Positions 1 through 6,586 of a stretch of DNA of 23,618 nt are shown here, piece after piece. The first letter of the stretch is position 1; each line of letters starts with the position of its first letter. Source of the DNA: JANLIQ01 sp964358205 (GTDB lineage Bacteria; Patescibacteriota; UBA1384; 2-12-FULL-50-11). The notes beneath the pieces are model-generated. The model saw nothing but the letters and a program-made list of their open reading frames with translations. It searched no databases and was not told the origin of the DNA. The stretch is taken from contig CAYHNZ010000011.1 of NCBI GenBank assembly GCA_964358205.1, positions 1-23,618 of the forward strand. The letters run 5' to 3'. The position numbers were made by a program, and so were the translations under genes.

Positions 1-1
1 T

Positions 2-55
2 AGGTTAACTAATCTTTACCTAGCGTAGGTCTGTTCCGCTTTAGTTTAAAGAACC
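2..55. repeat. 54-bp terminal inverted repeat, left copy
   Basis: Bases 2-55 are the exact reverse complement of 23565-23618; identity stops at base 56. Read outward from the window the repeat begins GGTTCTTTAAAC and contains small internal stem-loops (CTTTA-AAC-TAAAG and CCTA-CGC-TAGG). No gene is recognisable within it. The simplest reading is an assembly end at a genomic repeat present in at least two inverted copies. An insertion-sequence terminus is possible, but no transposase is visible. Confidence 0.95.
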
Positions 56-93
56 TGGAATGTTTGTCGTAGTTTTTCGTAGACGTAACCACC

Positions 94-110
94 TACACCC
101 CTGGGGTGTA
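94..110. other. 17-bp near-perfect palindrome downstream of the dacA-like gene
   Basis: TACACCCC and GGGGTGTA are perfect inverted arms around a single T, in the 92 bp between the end repeat and the carboxypeptidase stop codon. It could be a 3' hairpin of the minus-strand transcript or a protein-binding palindrome. No T-run follows on either strand, so it is not a standard intrinsic terminator. The rest of 56-147 shows nothing I recognise. Confidence 0.4.
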
Positions 111-147
111 ATTAAGGGTTAGGGGCATTGTTTTTCGATTAGTAGGA

Positions 148-1140
148 TTAGTAGTTTCGTAATTCCAGCGAGCTGTCAGCCCAGCGGAACAGTTTATTTG
201 TCTCTTGGGCTGAAGCGACGTTGGTAGACTCAATTGTGTTCATTACTACGCCAATTAAGATACGGTCGCCCCACTTATAAGCGGAAACCATTGAATGACC
301 AGCGTCGAGTGTAAAGCCGGTCTTGACCCCCAAAGTATTGGGTAGGTAATACGAACTGCCGATATCGATTAGTCGATTGGTATTCTTTAGGGGGTGAGAG
401 ATTTGGCCGTCAACAGACCAAATTGTCATACTTTGGGTGGAGACAGTTTCGGCTAAAAACGGCTCTCGTAGTAAAAGTCTGGCGACATTAGCCAATTCCC
501 GTGGCGTCGAGCGACCAGTTTCGTCGTCAAGCCCAGCCGGATCACCGTACTTAGTCGTAACAAAATGGTTTGTAACGGCGAAATCGTTCATTGCTCCTAC
601 GAATTTTCGATAATCACCGGATTCGTCATCGTAAGCTTCGGCTAGGGCAAAAGCGGCATCGTTGCCGGAATTAATTAGTAGTCCCTGGATTAAACTTCGA
701 ACAGATATTTTTTCGCCTGAAAGCAAGCCAATCTTTGAGCCCTGAATAGTTGGTGGTTTAGCGGAAATGGTCACAATCCTGTCGAGCGGTAGTTTTGCCA
801 AGGCCACGAGAGCTGTGGTCATTTTGGTGGTTGAAGCAATTGGTATTGGAGTATCTTCTCCCCGAGACAAAATTACTTCGGCATTACTAGCGTCTAATAA
901 AACGTATTGTTTGGCGTAAATAAGGGGTGCCTTAGCTTTCGGGGCTATATCTACGTAGCTTTCTAATGCGTCCAGCTCTTTAAACAGTGACGGGCTGATT
1001 GATTGCTCTGAAGTCGAGCTAGCTACCAATAAGCCGTCAGACTTTGGAGCGATCAAAACTACCGCCAATAGCATTAAACCAATTCCTGTTAATCTAGAAG
1101 TAAGACTTTTGCGGGTATCTTCGAGACCAGCAAGCCGCAT
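148..1140 (-). CDS. D-alanyl-D-alanine carboxypeptidase (S11 family, PBP5/6-like)
   Basis: 330 aa. The protein is predicted to trim the terminal D-Ala of peptidoglycan stem peptides at the outer face of the membrane. All three penicillin-binding motifs are visible: SxxK as STTK (S103-K106), SGN (158-160) and KTG (273-275). An N-terminal hydrophobic segment (about residues 17-32) should act as an uncleaved anchor or signal peptide. There is no clear C-terminal amphipathic PBP5-type anchor: the protein ends soon after the catalytic domain, so membrane attachment is probably N-terminal. The ATG is one base after the aspS stop codon, so translation is likely coupled to aspS. Family assignment is firm; whether it is DacA, DacF or another paralogue cannot be told. 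Confidence 0.93.
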   Translation of the reverse strand: MRLAGLEDTRKSLTSRLTGIGLMLLAVVLIAPKSDGLLVASSTSEQSISPSLFKELDALESYVDIAPKAKAPLIYAKQYVLLDASNAEVILSRGEDTPIPIASTTKMTTALVALAKLPLDRIVTISAKPPTIQGSKIGLLSGEKISVRSLIQGLLINSGNDAAFALAEAYDDESGDYRKFVGAMNDFAVTNHFVTTKYGDPAGLDDETGRSTPRELANVARLLLREPFLAETVSTQSMTIWSVDGQISHPLKNTNRLIDIGSSYYLPNTLGVKTGFTLDAGHSMVSAYKWGDRILIGVVMNTIESTNVASAQETNKLFRWADSSLELRNY

Positions 1141-1141
1141 C

Positions 1142-2530
1142 TTATTTTTTTGGGCGGAGCTGGAGACCTAACTCTTTGAGCTGACTTGCGTCAACTTCGC
1201 TCGGCGCATTCATTAGTAAGTCATGTCCGTCACCAGTCTTAGGAAAAGCGATAACATCTCGAATCGAGTCTTCCTTGAGCAAGATAGCGTAAAATCGATC
1301 TAGCCCAGGCGCAATGCCGCCGTGCGGTGGGACGCCGTAGCGAAAGGCTTCGAGCAGATGACCAAACTTAGCCTGAATCCCCTCTTTCGAGTGCCCCATA
1401 AAGGCGAAGACTCTTTCTAAAACATCGGGTTTGTTGATTCGTATGCTACCACCAGCAATCTCTGAACCGTTCAAAACTAAATCGTATTGGAGAGATACGG
1501 CCTCGGCCGGTTTTTTCTCAAAATTATTTTCATACTCTGGTGTTGGGCTAGTGAACGGATGATGGGTGGCGTCGTAACGCTTTTCCGTTTCCTTCCACTC
1601 AAAAAGCGGAAAATCAATAATAAAGGCGAAGGCCAGCTCATCATCATTACCCTTATCCTTGCGTAAATCAGGCTTGTCAGAGTGATACTCTTTCATCACA
1701 TCAGCGTACTTCAGCCGTGGAAATTGAACGAAGGTGAAGACTTTTTCTGGGAATAGATCCTTAACTAAGGATGTAAATAGCTCTTCAACTAGTTCCATCA
1801 CTTCATCGCGGTTGGTAAACGACATCTCCAGATCGAGCTGGGTAAATTCCGGTTGACGATCACCACGCGAATCTTCATCTCGGAAGCACCGGGCAATCTG
1901 AAAGTAACGTTCTATACCCGCCACCATCAACAGTTGTTTGTATTGTTGAGGTGATTGGGGGAGGGCGTAAAACTTACCCGGCTCGGTACGACTTGGTACT
2001 AGGTAATCGCGCGCTCCCTCGGGTGTTGACTTAGAGATGTAGGGAGTTTCAATCTCCACAAAGTCTCTACTGCTCAAAAATGTTCTAATGAATTGATTGC
2101 CATTTGAACGCATTCGGAGATTATTGGCAACATTTTGACGGCGGATATCAAGATAGCGGTACTTGAATCGAACTTCTTCAGAGACGTTTTCTTCAGTCAG
2201 CGGGAACGGTAACGGATCGGCTAAAGTCTCGATGGTTAATTTTTCGACCTGCAATTCGACTGATCCAGAGACAATATTAATATTAATTAATGATTTCGGT
2301 CGTTCAATTACCTTGCCAGTGACGCTGATAACTGATTCGGTTGTAACTGCTCTGACTTGATCGACTAATTCTCCCGTAAACACTAACTGGGTTAGTCCGG
2401 CCCGGTCGCGTAAATCAATAAAGACAACCTTGGCATGAACTCGAACGGTTTGTGCCCAACCCTGCATCAGAACGGTTTTACCCACCCGTTCCGTCACCTG
2501 ATTGCTTAATATTCGTGACATTGAGTTCAT
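1142..2530 (-). CDS. aspS: aspartyl-tRNA synthetase lacking the GAD insertion domain
   Basis: 462 aa class II synthetase charging tRNA with aspartate. An N-terminal OB anticodon-binding fold (about 20-100) is followed by the catalytic core, with motif 2 around 206-234 (RYFQIARCFRDED...QPEFTQLDLE), the HHPFTSP block at 323-329 and motif 3 GGIAPGLDRF (404-413). The bacterial signature RDVIAFPK (424-431) is present. Bacterial AspRS is normally about 580-600 aa with a GAD domain between motifs 2 and 3; here SDKPDLR (284-290) runs within about 12 residues into FIIDFPLFEW (303-312), so that domain is absent. His32 in the OB fold is in the position associated with non-discriminating enzymes, a weak inference. 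It sits 23 bp after pheT and 1 bp before the carboxypeptidase gene. The start could also be Met4; no clear Shine-Dalgarno decides it. Confidence 0.95.
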   Translation of the reverse strand: MNSMSRILSNQVTERVGKTVLMQGWAQTVRVHAKVVFIDLRDRAGLTQLVFTGELVDQVRAVTTESVISVTGKVIERPKSLININIVSGSVELQVEKLTIETLADPLPFPLTEENVSEEVRFKYRYLDIRRQNVANNLRMRSNGNQFIRTFLSSRDFVEIETPYISKSTPEGARDYLVPSRTEPGKFYALPQSPQQYKQLLMVAGIERYFQIARCFRDEDSRGDRQPEFTQLDLEMSFTNRDEVMELVEELFTSLVKDLFPEKVFTFVQFPRLKYADVMKEYHSDKPDLRKDKGNDDELAFAFIIDFPLFEWKETEKRYDATHHPFTSPTPEYENNFEKKPAEAVSLQYDLVLNGSEIAGGSIRINKPDVLERVFAFMGHSKEGIQAKFGHLLEAFRYGVPPHGGIAPGLDRFYAILLKEDSIRDVIAFPKTGDGHDLLMNAPSEVDASQLKELGLQLRPKK

Positions 2531-2553
2531 AGAGATAGTTTACCGGTAATTAA

Positions 2554-3723
2554 CTAGTCTGAAAACTTTTTCAGCTGTGCGTCGATCGCTTGAATTTCAA
2601 GTTCGGTGTAACTACCGGCCATTTTTTGAAAGATTAAGCGGTAAGTGACGCGCTCTTGGTACTTATCAACGGCCTCAACGAGCAGGAGCCCTTCCAAAGC
2701 TTTTAAAGACTCAAAAATCTGGTCATCTGGATTTTCAATGGTCACATCTCGAACAAGCGGAGGAAACTTGCTAATGGCTCTAAACATTGGCAGGGGTAAC
2801 TCTAGCGATCTCGGAGGTTCGACAGCGACCGGCTTGAGTTGGTCGATCGATAATTCTAGAAAGCTTAATCGTCCTTGTTTGACGTCAAGCTGGGAGGCGA
2901 TTGCCGAATCGACATCTTGGAAGCGAACCTGTTGCCCAAGTGCTCGGCTGATTGTGCCCTGCCATACATCGGCGTCTTTGTAGCCAGCAATGATAATGCC
3001 TAGCTTCGTTGATTCAGCGGGCGTAAAAACATTACCAACCTCGAAGAAAGCCGCTCGTTTGAGATAGGGATTGCGAGCTAGTGTTTTAAGTAAGCCGGTC
3101 AGTAGGTTGGATCGCAAGTACGGTTCATCGCGCGAGAACGGATCGTTAACTTCAATCACCCCATCCTTGGTGAATGAAGATGTTGCTGTTTCAACCAAAC
3201 CAATACTCGCTAAGGCTTGTTTAATTTTTAGTAGGTGTTTGTATTCAGATGATTCTGGAGCAACTTGTTTGGACAATGGCTGAATAATGAGTTGATCATA
3301 GCCAATTTGTCGCGCAACTTCCTCTCCTACATCAGCCATTGTTGCGACATCACGAAAGCTTGGCGGTGTAACAGTATTTTTACCAACCTCAAAACCTAAT
3401 TGCTCTAATTTCCTTAGATCGCTATCAGTAATACTTAAACCAAGTAAATGATTTATTTGTTCGATCGTGACATCAATTGGTTCTTTTAGTTTAAAACTAA
3501 TTAACTCCGGAACGGTTTTGAGCCCATAAACACCAGCTAAATCAAAAATTAAGTATCGAATATCTTGGCAATCGTGACGGTTTGCTGTCAATGTTACATT
3601 CAAATGTTCTTTGTCAGCTACCTCGGTCTCATGTCCAGCTAACGATAGCTTCTCCGCCAACCCATCAATATCCCACTGAAGTTCGGGCAATAAATCTTTG
3701 AAGTCTTGATATTTAATCTTCAT
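2554..3723 (-). CDS. pheT: phenylalanyl-tRNA synthetase beta subunit, compact form
   Basis: 389 aa, about half the usual bacterial PheT length (near 800). Residues 1-75 resemble the B1 region, ending in a PNRxDC-like segment (TANRHDCQDIR). The B5 domain follows directly (about 83-145, with PSFRDVATMADVGEEVARQIGYD), then the B6/B7 pseudo-catalytic core (about 155-300) and a C-terminal FDX-ACB/B8 tRNA-binding domain (about 310-389, FPPLVRDVTIE). The OB/EMAP-type tRNA-binding domain B2 and the B3/B4 editing module that hydrolyses Tyr-tRNA(Phe) are not visible. The frame is open from its ATG, with no sign of decay. It should form an alpha2-beta2 enzyme with the upstream short PheS. A run of 7-bp AATTAAG-like repeats fills the 35-bp gap to pheS right up to the start codon. 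Confidence 0.93.
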   Translation of the reverse strand: MKIKYQDFKDLLPELQWDIDGLAEKLSLAGHETEVADKEHLNVTLTANRHDCQDIRYLIFDLAGVYGLKTVPELISFKLKEPIDVTIEQINHLLGLSITDSDLRKLEQLGFEVGKNTVTPPSFRDVATMADVGEEVARQIGYDQLIIQPLSKQVAPESSEYKHLLKIKQALASIGLVETATSSFTKDGVIEVNDPFSRDEPYLRSNLLTGLLKTLARNPYLKRAAFFEVGNVFTPAESTKLGIIIAGYKDADVWQGTISRALGQQVRFQDVDSAIASQLDVKQGRLSFLELSIDQLKPVAVEPPRSLELPLPMFRAISKFPPLVRDVTIENPDDQIFESLKALEGLLLVEAVDKYQERVTYRLIFQKMAGSYTELEIQAIDAQLKKFSD

Positions 3724-3758
3724 CGTAATTCTTAATTCTTTATTCTTAATTCCTGTAT
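3724..3758 (-). repeat. heptamer-repeat spacer pheS-pheT (single arm)
   Basis: On the minus strand the gap reads AATTAAG AATAAAG AATTAAG AATTACG and then the ATG of pheT. Four 7-bp units abut the start codon, with no second arm and no GGA hairpin. This looks like a half-element of the family found in the ribosomal operon, outside that operon. Confidence 0.6.
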
Positions 3759-4442
3759 TTAAAACTGTCCCAAATATCTATAATCACCGGATAGGGTGTA
3801 GCGAATATCATTAACACCGTTAACTACATTCAAAATTCGTTCCAAGCCCATGCCGACGGCCAAACCTTGGTACTTTTCGGGGTCGAGGCCGTAGTATTTG
3901 ATGACCGCTGGATTGATCATCCCCGCCCCTAGCATCTCCAGCCAATCACCGTTTGGACGCTTGATGTCGAGTTCGATCGATGGCTCGGTGAATGGGAAGT
4001 AGTTGGAACGAATTCGGAATTCTAGATCAGGCCCGACCAAATGTTTCATTAGGCCTTGAAGAGTAGCGATCAAATTACCGAGATTGGTTTCGGTATCGAT
4101 GACTAATATATCCATTTGATGAAAGATCATATTGTGGGTGGCGTCAGTCGCTTCATTACGGAAACAGCGGCCAGGAAATAATAAACGAACCGGCGGTTGG
4201 CGATCTTTCATGCTCATATAATAAAGAGCGGTCATATGAGCCCGGAGCGTCCGTCCATCACGTAGGTAGAAAGTATCAAACTCTTTCCGTGCTGGGTGAT
4301 CGGCTGGGATATTGAGACTATCAAAATTATCCTCGGTCGTGACAATTTCCGGGCCAGTCATAACTTCAAAGCCGTACGGCCGGAAGTAGTCGTAAATCTT
4401 TTCAGTCAGAATCGTTAAGGGGTGAAGATGCCCAGAGCTCAT
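3759..4442 (-). CDS. pheS: phenylalanyl-tRNA synthetase alpha subunit, catalytic domain only
   Basis: 227 aa, versus about 330-350 in typical bacteria. The protein begins MSSGHLHPLT, exactly where the class II catalytic domain begins in PheS, so the usual N-terminal coiled-coil domain that contacts tRNA(Phe) is absent. The catalytic residues remain: motif 2 region GRCFRNEATDATHNMIFHQ (around 91-109), TEPSIELD in the phenylalanine pocket region, and motif 3 GMGLERI (about 197-203) with NDIRY after it. An in-frame TAA lies 13 codons upstream of the ATG with no alternative ATG, GTG or TTG start between, so the N terminus is not merely mis-called. No Shine-Dalgarno is evident. The 193-bp leader upstream is non-coding and highly structured (see 4499-4557). 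Confidence 0.93.
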   Translation of the reverse strand: MSSGHLHPLTILTEKIYDYFRPYGFEVMTGPEIVTTEDNFDSLNIPADHPARKEFDTFYLRDGRTLRAHMTALYYMSMKDRQPPVRLLFPGRCFRNEATDATHNMIFHQMDILVIDTETNLGNLIATLQGLMKHLVGPDLEFRIRSNYFPFTEPSIELDIKRPNGDWLEMLGAGMINPAVIKYYGLDPEKYQGLAVGMGLERILNVVNGVNDIRYTLSGDYRYLGQF

Positions 4443-4635
4443 TGTAGAACTCGCTTTTGAGAAGCTTCGACCGATTTTTTAGGCGAGAGGCATGAAGCGT
4501 GAGGAAGCGGACAGGACTGTCCGGTGACGAGCGATGTCGCTCTAGCTCTTCTCTCACTAATCGTTCGAGATGAGTGACTCGTAGTCAAAAAAGCGGCACG
4601 AAGACCAAAGCTGGAGTTTTGCAATGAGTTCCTAG
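4443..4635 (-). other. 193-bp non-coding leader between the membrane-protein gene and pheS
   Basis: No credible gene lies here. One frame stays open across it and ends in an ATGA overlap with pheS, but its composition (rich in Ser, Arg and Cys, no hydrophobic core) does not look like protein. The region carries several inverted repeats, including the three-way-junction candidate described separately, and a CTCGC/GCGAG pair close to pheS. On the minus strand it shares the 9-mer ACTACGAGT and the 7-mer GCGACAT with the loop of the rplW-rplB intergenic element. It may be a regulatory 5' leader of pheST or a dispersed repeat. No T-box sequence was found. Confidence 0.5.
4499..4557 (-). ncRNA. candidate three-way-junction RNA in the pheS leader
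   Basis: Read on the minus strand, an outer stem pairs GTGAG(A)GAAG with CTTCCTCAC, nine base pairs with one bulged A. It encloses two perfect hairpins: GAGCGA-CA-TCGCTC (4529-4542) and CGGACAG-TC-CTGTCCG (4508-4523). The nested complementarity is unlikely by chance in 59 bases. It resembles no riboswitch or T-box I can name. It could be a cis-regulatory leader of pheST, an RNA-processing signal or a palindromic repeat. Whether it is transcribed is not shown by sequence; the complementary strand could fold similarly. Confidence 0.45.
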
Positions 4636-5007
4636 TCATGATTTTTTCCGTCGCTTCAATATTACACCAATGATGGCGGCTACTACCGTCAGGACGATCG
4701 CCGTGGCCCAATTCAAGACATTATTCGATTTTAGGGCGAGCATTACGACTACCAGAATATCGACGACAAGGGTCTGGCGGAGCATGGCCTTGATCGCCGA
4801 CAAACCAGGATTAACTTGAGTTTGGAGACGGACAATCACAAATATGACGAAAAATATTAACCCAAATAAAGTTAGGCCTAGCGAGGCGTAAAACATCGCC
4901 ACGGCGTCAGGCGTGACGGGGGAGGTGTTAAAAAGAGTGGTGACTAAAACTCCGAGAGCAAACAAGAAAACCGTAAAGATGACAAACAAGAGAGCCTTAA
5001 TCTTCAC
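4636..5007 (-). CDS. small four-helix membrane protein, function unknown
   Basis: 123 aa with four predicted transmembrane segments at about 4-26, 38-60, 78-93 and 97-117, and a basic C-terminal tail (KRRKKS). I do not recognise a family. The ATG overlaps the rbfA stop codon by four bases (ATGA), so it is very likely co-translated with rbfA. A membrane protein between rbfA and the pheST leader has no obvious functional link to its neighbours. Open frame, membrane pattern and overlap support a real gene. Confidence 0.8.
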   Translation of the reverse strand: MKIKALLFVIFTVFLFALGVLVTTLFNTSPVTPDAVAMFYASLGLTLFGLIFFVIFVIVRLQTQVNPGLSAIKAMLRQTLVVDILVVVMLALKSNNVLNWATAIVLTVVAAIIGVILKRRKKS

Positions 5008-5312
5008 TTTTCGATCTCCGTAAATAAATTGTCGATTTTACCAAGATAGTTGTCGTCGAGCAAAAAACTGAATTTGGGAGTGTAGCGAGTGATGACATAT
5101 TTAGTTAGTTGGCTCTGAATATCGCCCCGGCGGTCTTCAACTTCGTGTAATATTTCGGGAGTTGTTGCCAGCCAAACTCGGCCAGTTTTAATTGAGGGGT
5201 CGAGCAACACGTCAACAACGGTCAAGTCGGCGTGGTGGGAGAACTCTTTTAAAAGTACGGCTCCAAGAGCTTTTTTGTAGGCTATGCTTAACTGTTCTAG
5301 TCGATTGTTCAC
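5004..5312 (-). CDS. rbfA: ribosome-binding factor A
   Basis: 102 aa. RbfA binds the 30S subunit during late 16S rRNA maturation and cold adaptation. The N-terminal helix (RLEQLSIAYKKALGAVL), the central DLTVVDVLLDPSIKTGRVWLA strand region of the KH-like fold and the RYTPKFSFLLDD C-terminal strand match the family; the protein lacks the longer acidic C-terminal tail of the E. coli protein. The start appears to be GTG (5310-5312): no ATG lies in frame upstream, and a nearby ATG is in a frame that closes after three codons. An AGGAG sequence runs directly into the GTG, which is closer than usual for a Shine-Dalgarno. Confidence 0.85.
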   Translation of the reverse strand: MNNRLEQLSIAYKKALGAVLLKEFSHHADLTVVDVLLDPSIKTGRVWLATTPEILHEVEDRRGDIQSQLTKYVITRYTPKFSFLLDDNYLGKIDNLFTEIEK

Positions 5313-5362
5313 TCCTGCATTTTCCCTGTTTGGGGCGGAATTTTCAAGGCGGGCGATGGAAT

Positions 5363-6070
5363 CTAGTTACTCAAAAACTGTTTCCACCGTTCGTAGAGTT
5401 GAGCTGTTGAGGACAAATCACGGGCGTTGTAGCGAGCAATTTCCATATATTTCTTGTCGCGGAAAAACTGGCCGACTTTTGAGCCGTCTATCTCGTTGTC
5501 CTTGGGACTCTTGATACCAAAAGCGCGACAGGCTAGGTGTAGTCCCCCTAACTTCGGGCCTGCCCCGTAAAAAGACAGCTGTTCGTAGAGATCAATATGT
5601 TGGGCGTCGGGTGACATTTGGTACAGATAGCGGGCTCGCATCAGATCTTTGGTCGGTTTAATACCGTGAACCGCCGAGCGTAAGAGTAGAAAAGGTATGT
5701 CGAACGAGCGACCGCTGTAGGTGACGAAATGGGTATATCGGGTTGCGAGCGCCCAAAATTTCTCCAGCATCTCTTTTTCGCTAGCCGGAATGTATTTGTC
5801 GTCCCCTTCTTCGACAGCGTCGGTGCTTTCTCCTTCGTTATCAAACCAAACGACCGATTTCTTGCTGGCTAAGTCGTAGGCGCCGATAACCACAATCCGA
5901 CCAGTAAACGGTTGTAACCCAAGAGATTCTTGGGCAATAGTAGCTGGGTCAGTTTCTTCGGAGTAATTTGGCTGTTTTTTGATTCGGTCGACTAATAATT
6001 TCTGGGTTTCAGCATCAATTGCTTCCCAATTCTCCCCGACTGTTTCAATATCAATAATCAAAGTGGCCAT
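5363..6070 (-). CDS. predicted 3'-5' exonuclease related to the PolB exonuclease domain (DEDDy)
   Basis: 235 aa stand-alone exonuclease of the family described as related to the proofreading domain of DNA polymerase B. Exo I is DIET (D7, E9). The Exo II region has YSGRSFDIPFL with D124. Exo III is YNARD (Y214, D218), the tyrosine-type DEDD arrangement. All four metal-binding acidic residues seem present, so it should be catalytically competent on DNA or RNA ends. There is no polymerase domain. It is the first gene of the minus-strand rbfA/pheS group, divergent from the plus-strand gene at 6138 across 67 bp. A TAATCT -10-like box lies six bases before its ATG, suggesting a leaderless or near-leaderless transcript. 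Confidence 0.85.
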   Translation of the reverse strand: MATLIIDIETVGENWEAIDAETQKLLVDRIKKQPNYSEETDPATIAQESLGLQPFTGRIVVIGAYDLASKKSVVWFDNEGESTDAVEEGDDKYIPASEKEMLEKFWALATRYTHFVTYSGRSFDIPFLLLRSAVHGIKPTKDLMRARYLYQMSPDAQHIDLYEQLSFYGAGPKLGGLHLACRAFGIKSPKDNEIDGSKVGQFFRDKKYMEIARYNARDLSSTAQLYERWKQFLSN

Positions 6071-6137
6071 GCTTTAAGATTACCAGACTAGCTGGCTGTT
6101 TCCCATAGGGAGTGGGTAGGGCTGTTATAATAAACAA
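6071..6137. promoter_or_regulatory. divergent promoter region with possibly leaderless starts on both sides
   Basis: On the plus strand TATAAT (6126-6131), a perfect -10 hexamer, ends six bases before the ATG at 6138, which would place the transcription start at or beside the start codon. On the minus strand TAATCT ends six bases before the ATG at 6070. Neither side has a convincing -35 at 17 bp or a Shine-Dalgarno. A G-rich run (GGGAGTGGGTAGGG, plus strand, about 6108-6121) lies between. The plus-strand -10 is persuasive; the minus-strand one is weak. Confidence 0.55.
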
Positions 6138-6497
6138 ATGAAATTTATTCAGTTAATCAGCGACGGCACAAAATTAGGAATAGCTGTAGGTGTGCTTCAT
6201 CTGCTACTAATAATAGCCGCTTATAGCTCCCCGTTCTGGCTTGATTGGAGAGTTATAACGACTGGCGTGCTCATACTGTGGATTCAATACATAGCTATAG
6301 GCAGGTGCATACTTAATGACGTGCAATACGGTTCAAAAGACGGTCGCTTGTATGAAGGGATCTTGACTGCGTTAGGCATCAAATACGATCAAGAAAAACT
6401 CGGAATTATTTTGAACTTTGTAGTACCGACAATAGTGCTAGCTATCGCTTTAATCTGGCAGCTCGCGCTACACTTTCAGGTCGTTGCTAACTTTTAA
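6138..6497 (+). CDS. small three-helix membrane protein, function unknown
   Basis: 119 aa, the only gene on the plus strand. Predicted transmembrane segments lie at about 10-30, 37-57 and 88-112. The middle one contains LWIQYIAIGRCILNDVQYG, a WxQY...CIL pattern that looks family-like, but I cannot name the family. The central loop is charged (KDGRLYEG, KYDQEKLG). The start is supported by the strong -10 immediately upstream; no ribosome-binding site is possible if the mRNA begins at the ATG. It is convergent with rpsI, with an 89-bp structured gap between them. Confidence 0.78.
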   Translation: MKFIQLISDGTKLGIAVGVLHLLLIIAAYSSPFWLDWRVITTGVLILWIQYIAIGRCILNDVQYGSKDGRLYEGILTALGIKYDQEKLGIILNFVVPTIVLAIALIWQLALHFQVVANF

Positions 6498-6586
6498 ACG
6501 TTACCTCTTTGCCCACTGGGGAGCTTTGCGGGCCACAGCACTAAAGAGTACTTAGTACTGGACTGCGGAAGGCAAGGGGAACTACT
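6498..6586. other. structured convergent intergenic region
   Basis: Between the plus-strand membrane-protein stop and the rpsI stop. An outer pairing CTTTGCC (6507-6513) with GGCAAGG (6571-6577) has one G-U wobble if transcribed from the plus strand and a mismatch on the other strand. It encloses AGTAC-TTA-GTACT (6547-6559) and a CAGCACTAA/TTAGTACTG pairing. No T-run follows on either strand, so a standard intrinsic terminator is not shown. It may be a 3' end structure serving one or both genes. Confidence 0.35.

Noticed and set aside
2..55. Integron attC site or linear-replicon telomere at the ends
   Set aside because: The GTTRRRY/RYYYAAC core-site pattern is absent, and a replicon made only of core ribosomal genes is implausible; a contig break at a repeat is simpler.
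137..154. Two tandem copies of GATTAGTAG across the dacA-like stop codon
   Set aside because: Only two 9-bp units, partly coding; too little to treat as a repeat element.
4443..4635. T-box riboswitch upstream of pheS
   Set aside because: No T-box consensus (AGGGTGGNACCGCG-like) and no antiterminator/terminator with T-run could be found.
4439..4711. Open frame ending in an ATGA overlap with pheS, considered as a leader peptide or pheS N-terminal remnant
   Set aside because: The sequence lacks coiled-coil character and has no run of Phe codons, and the palindromes in it suggest structured non-coding DNA. I left it as leader.
6101..6121. G-quadruplex in the divergent promoter region
   Set aside because: Only three clear GGG runs lie close together; the minimum four-run pattern is not met.
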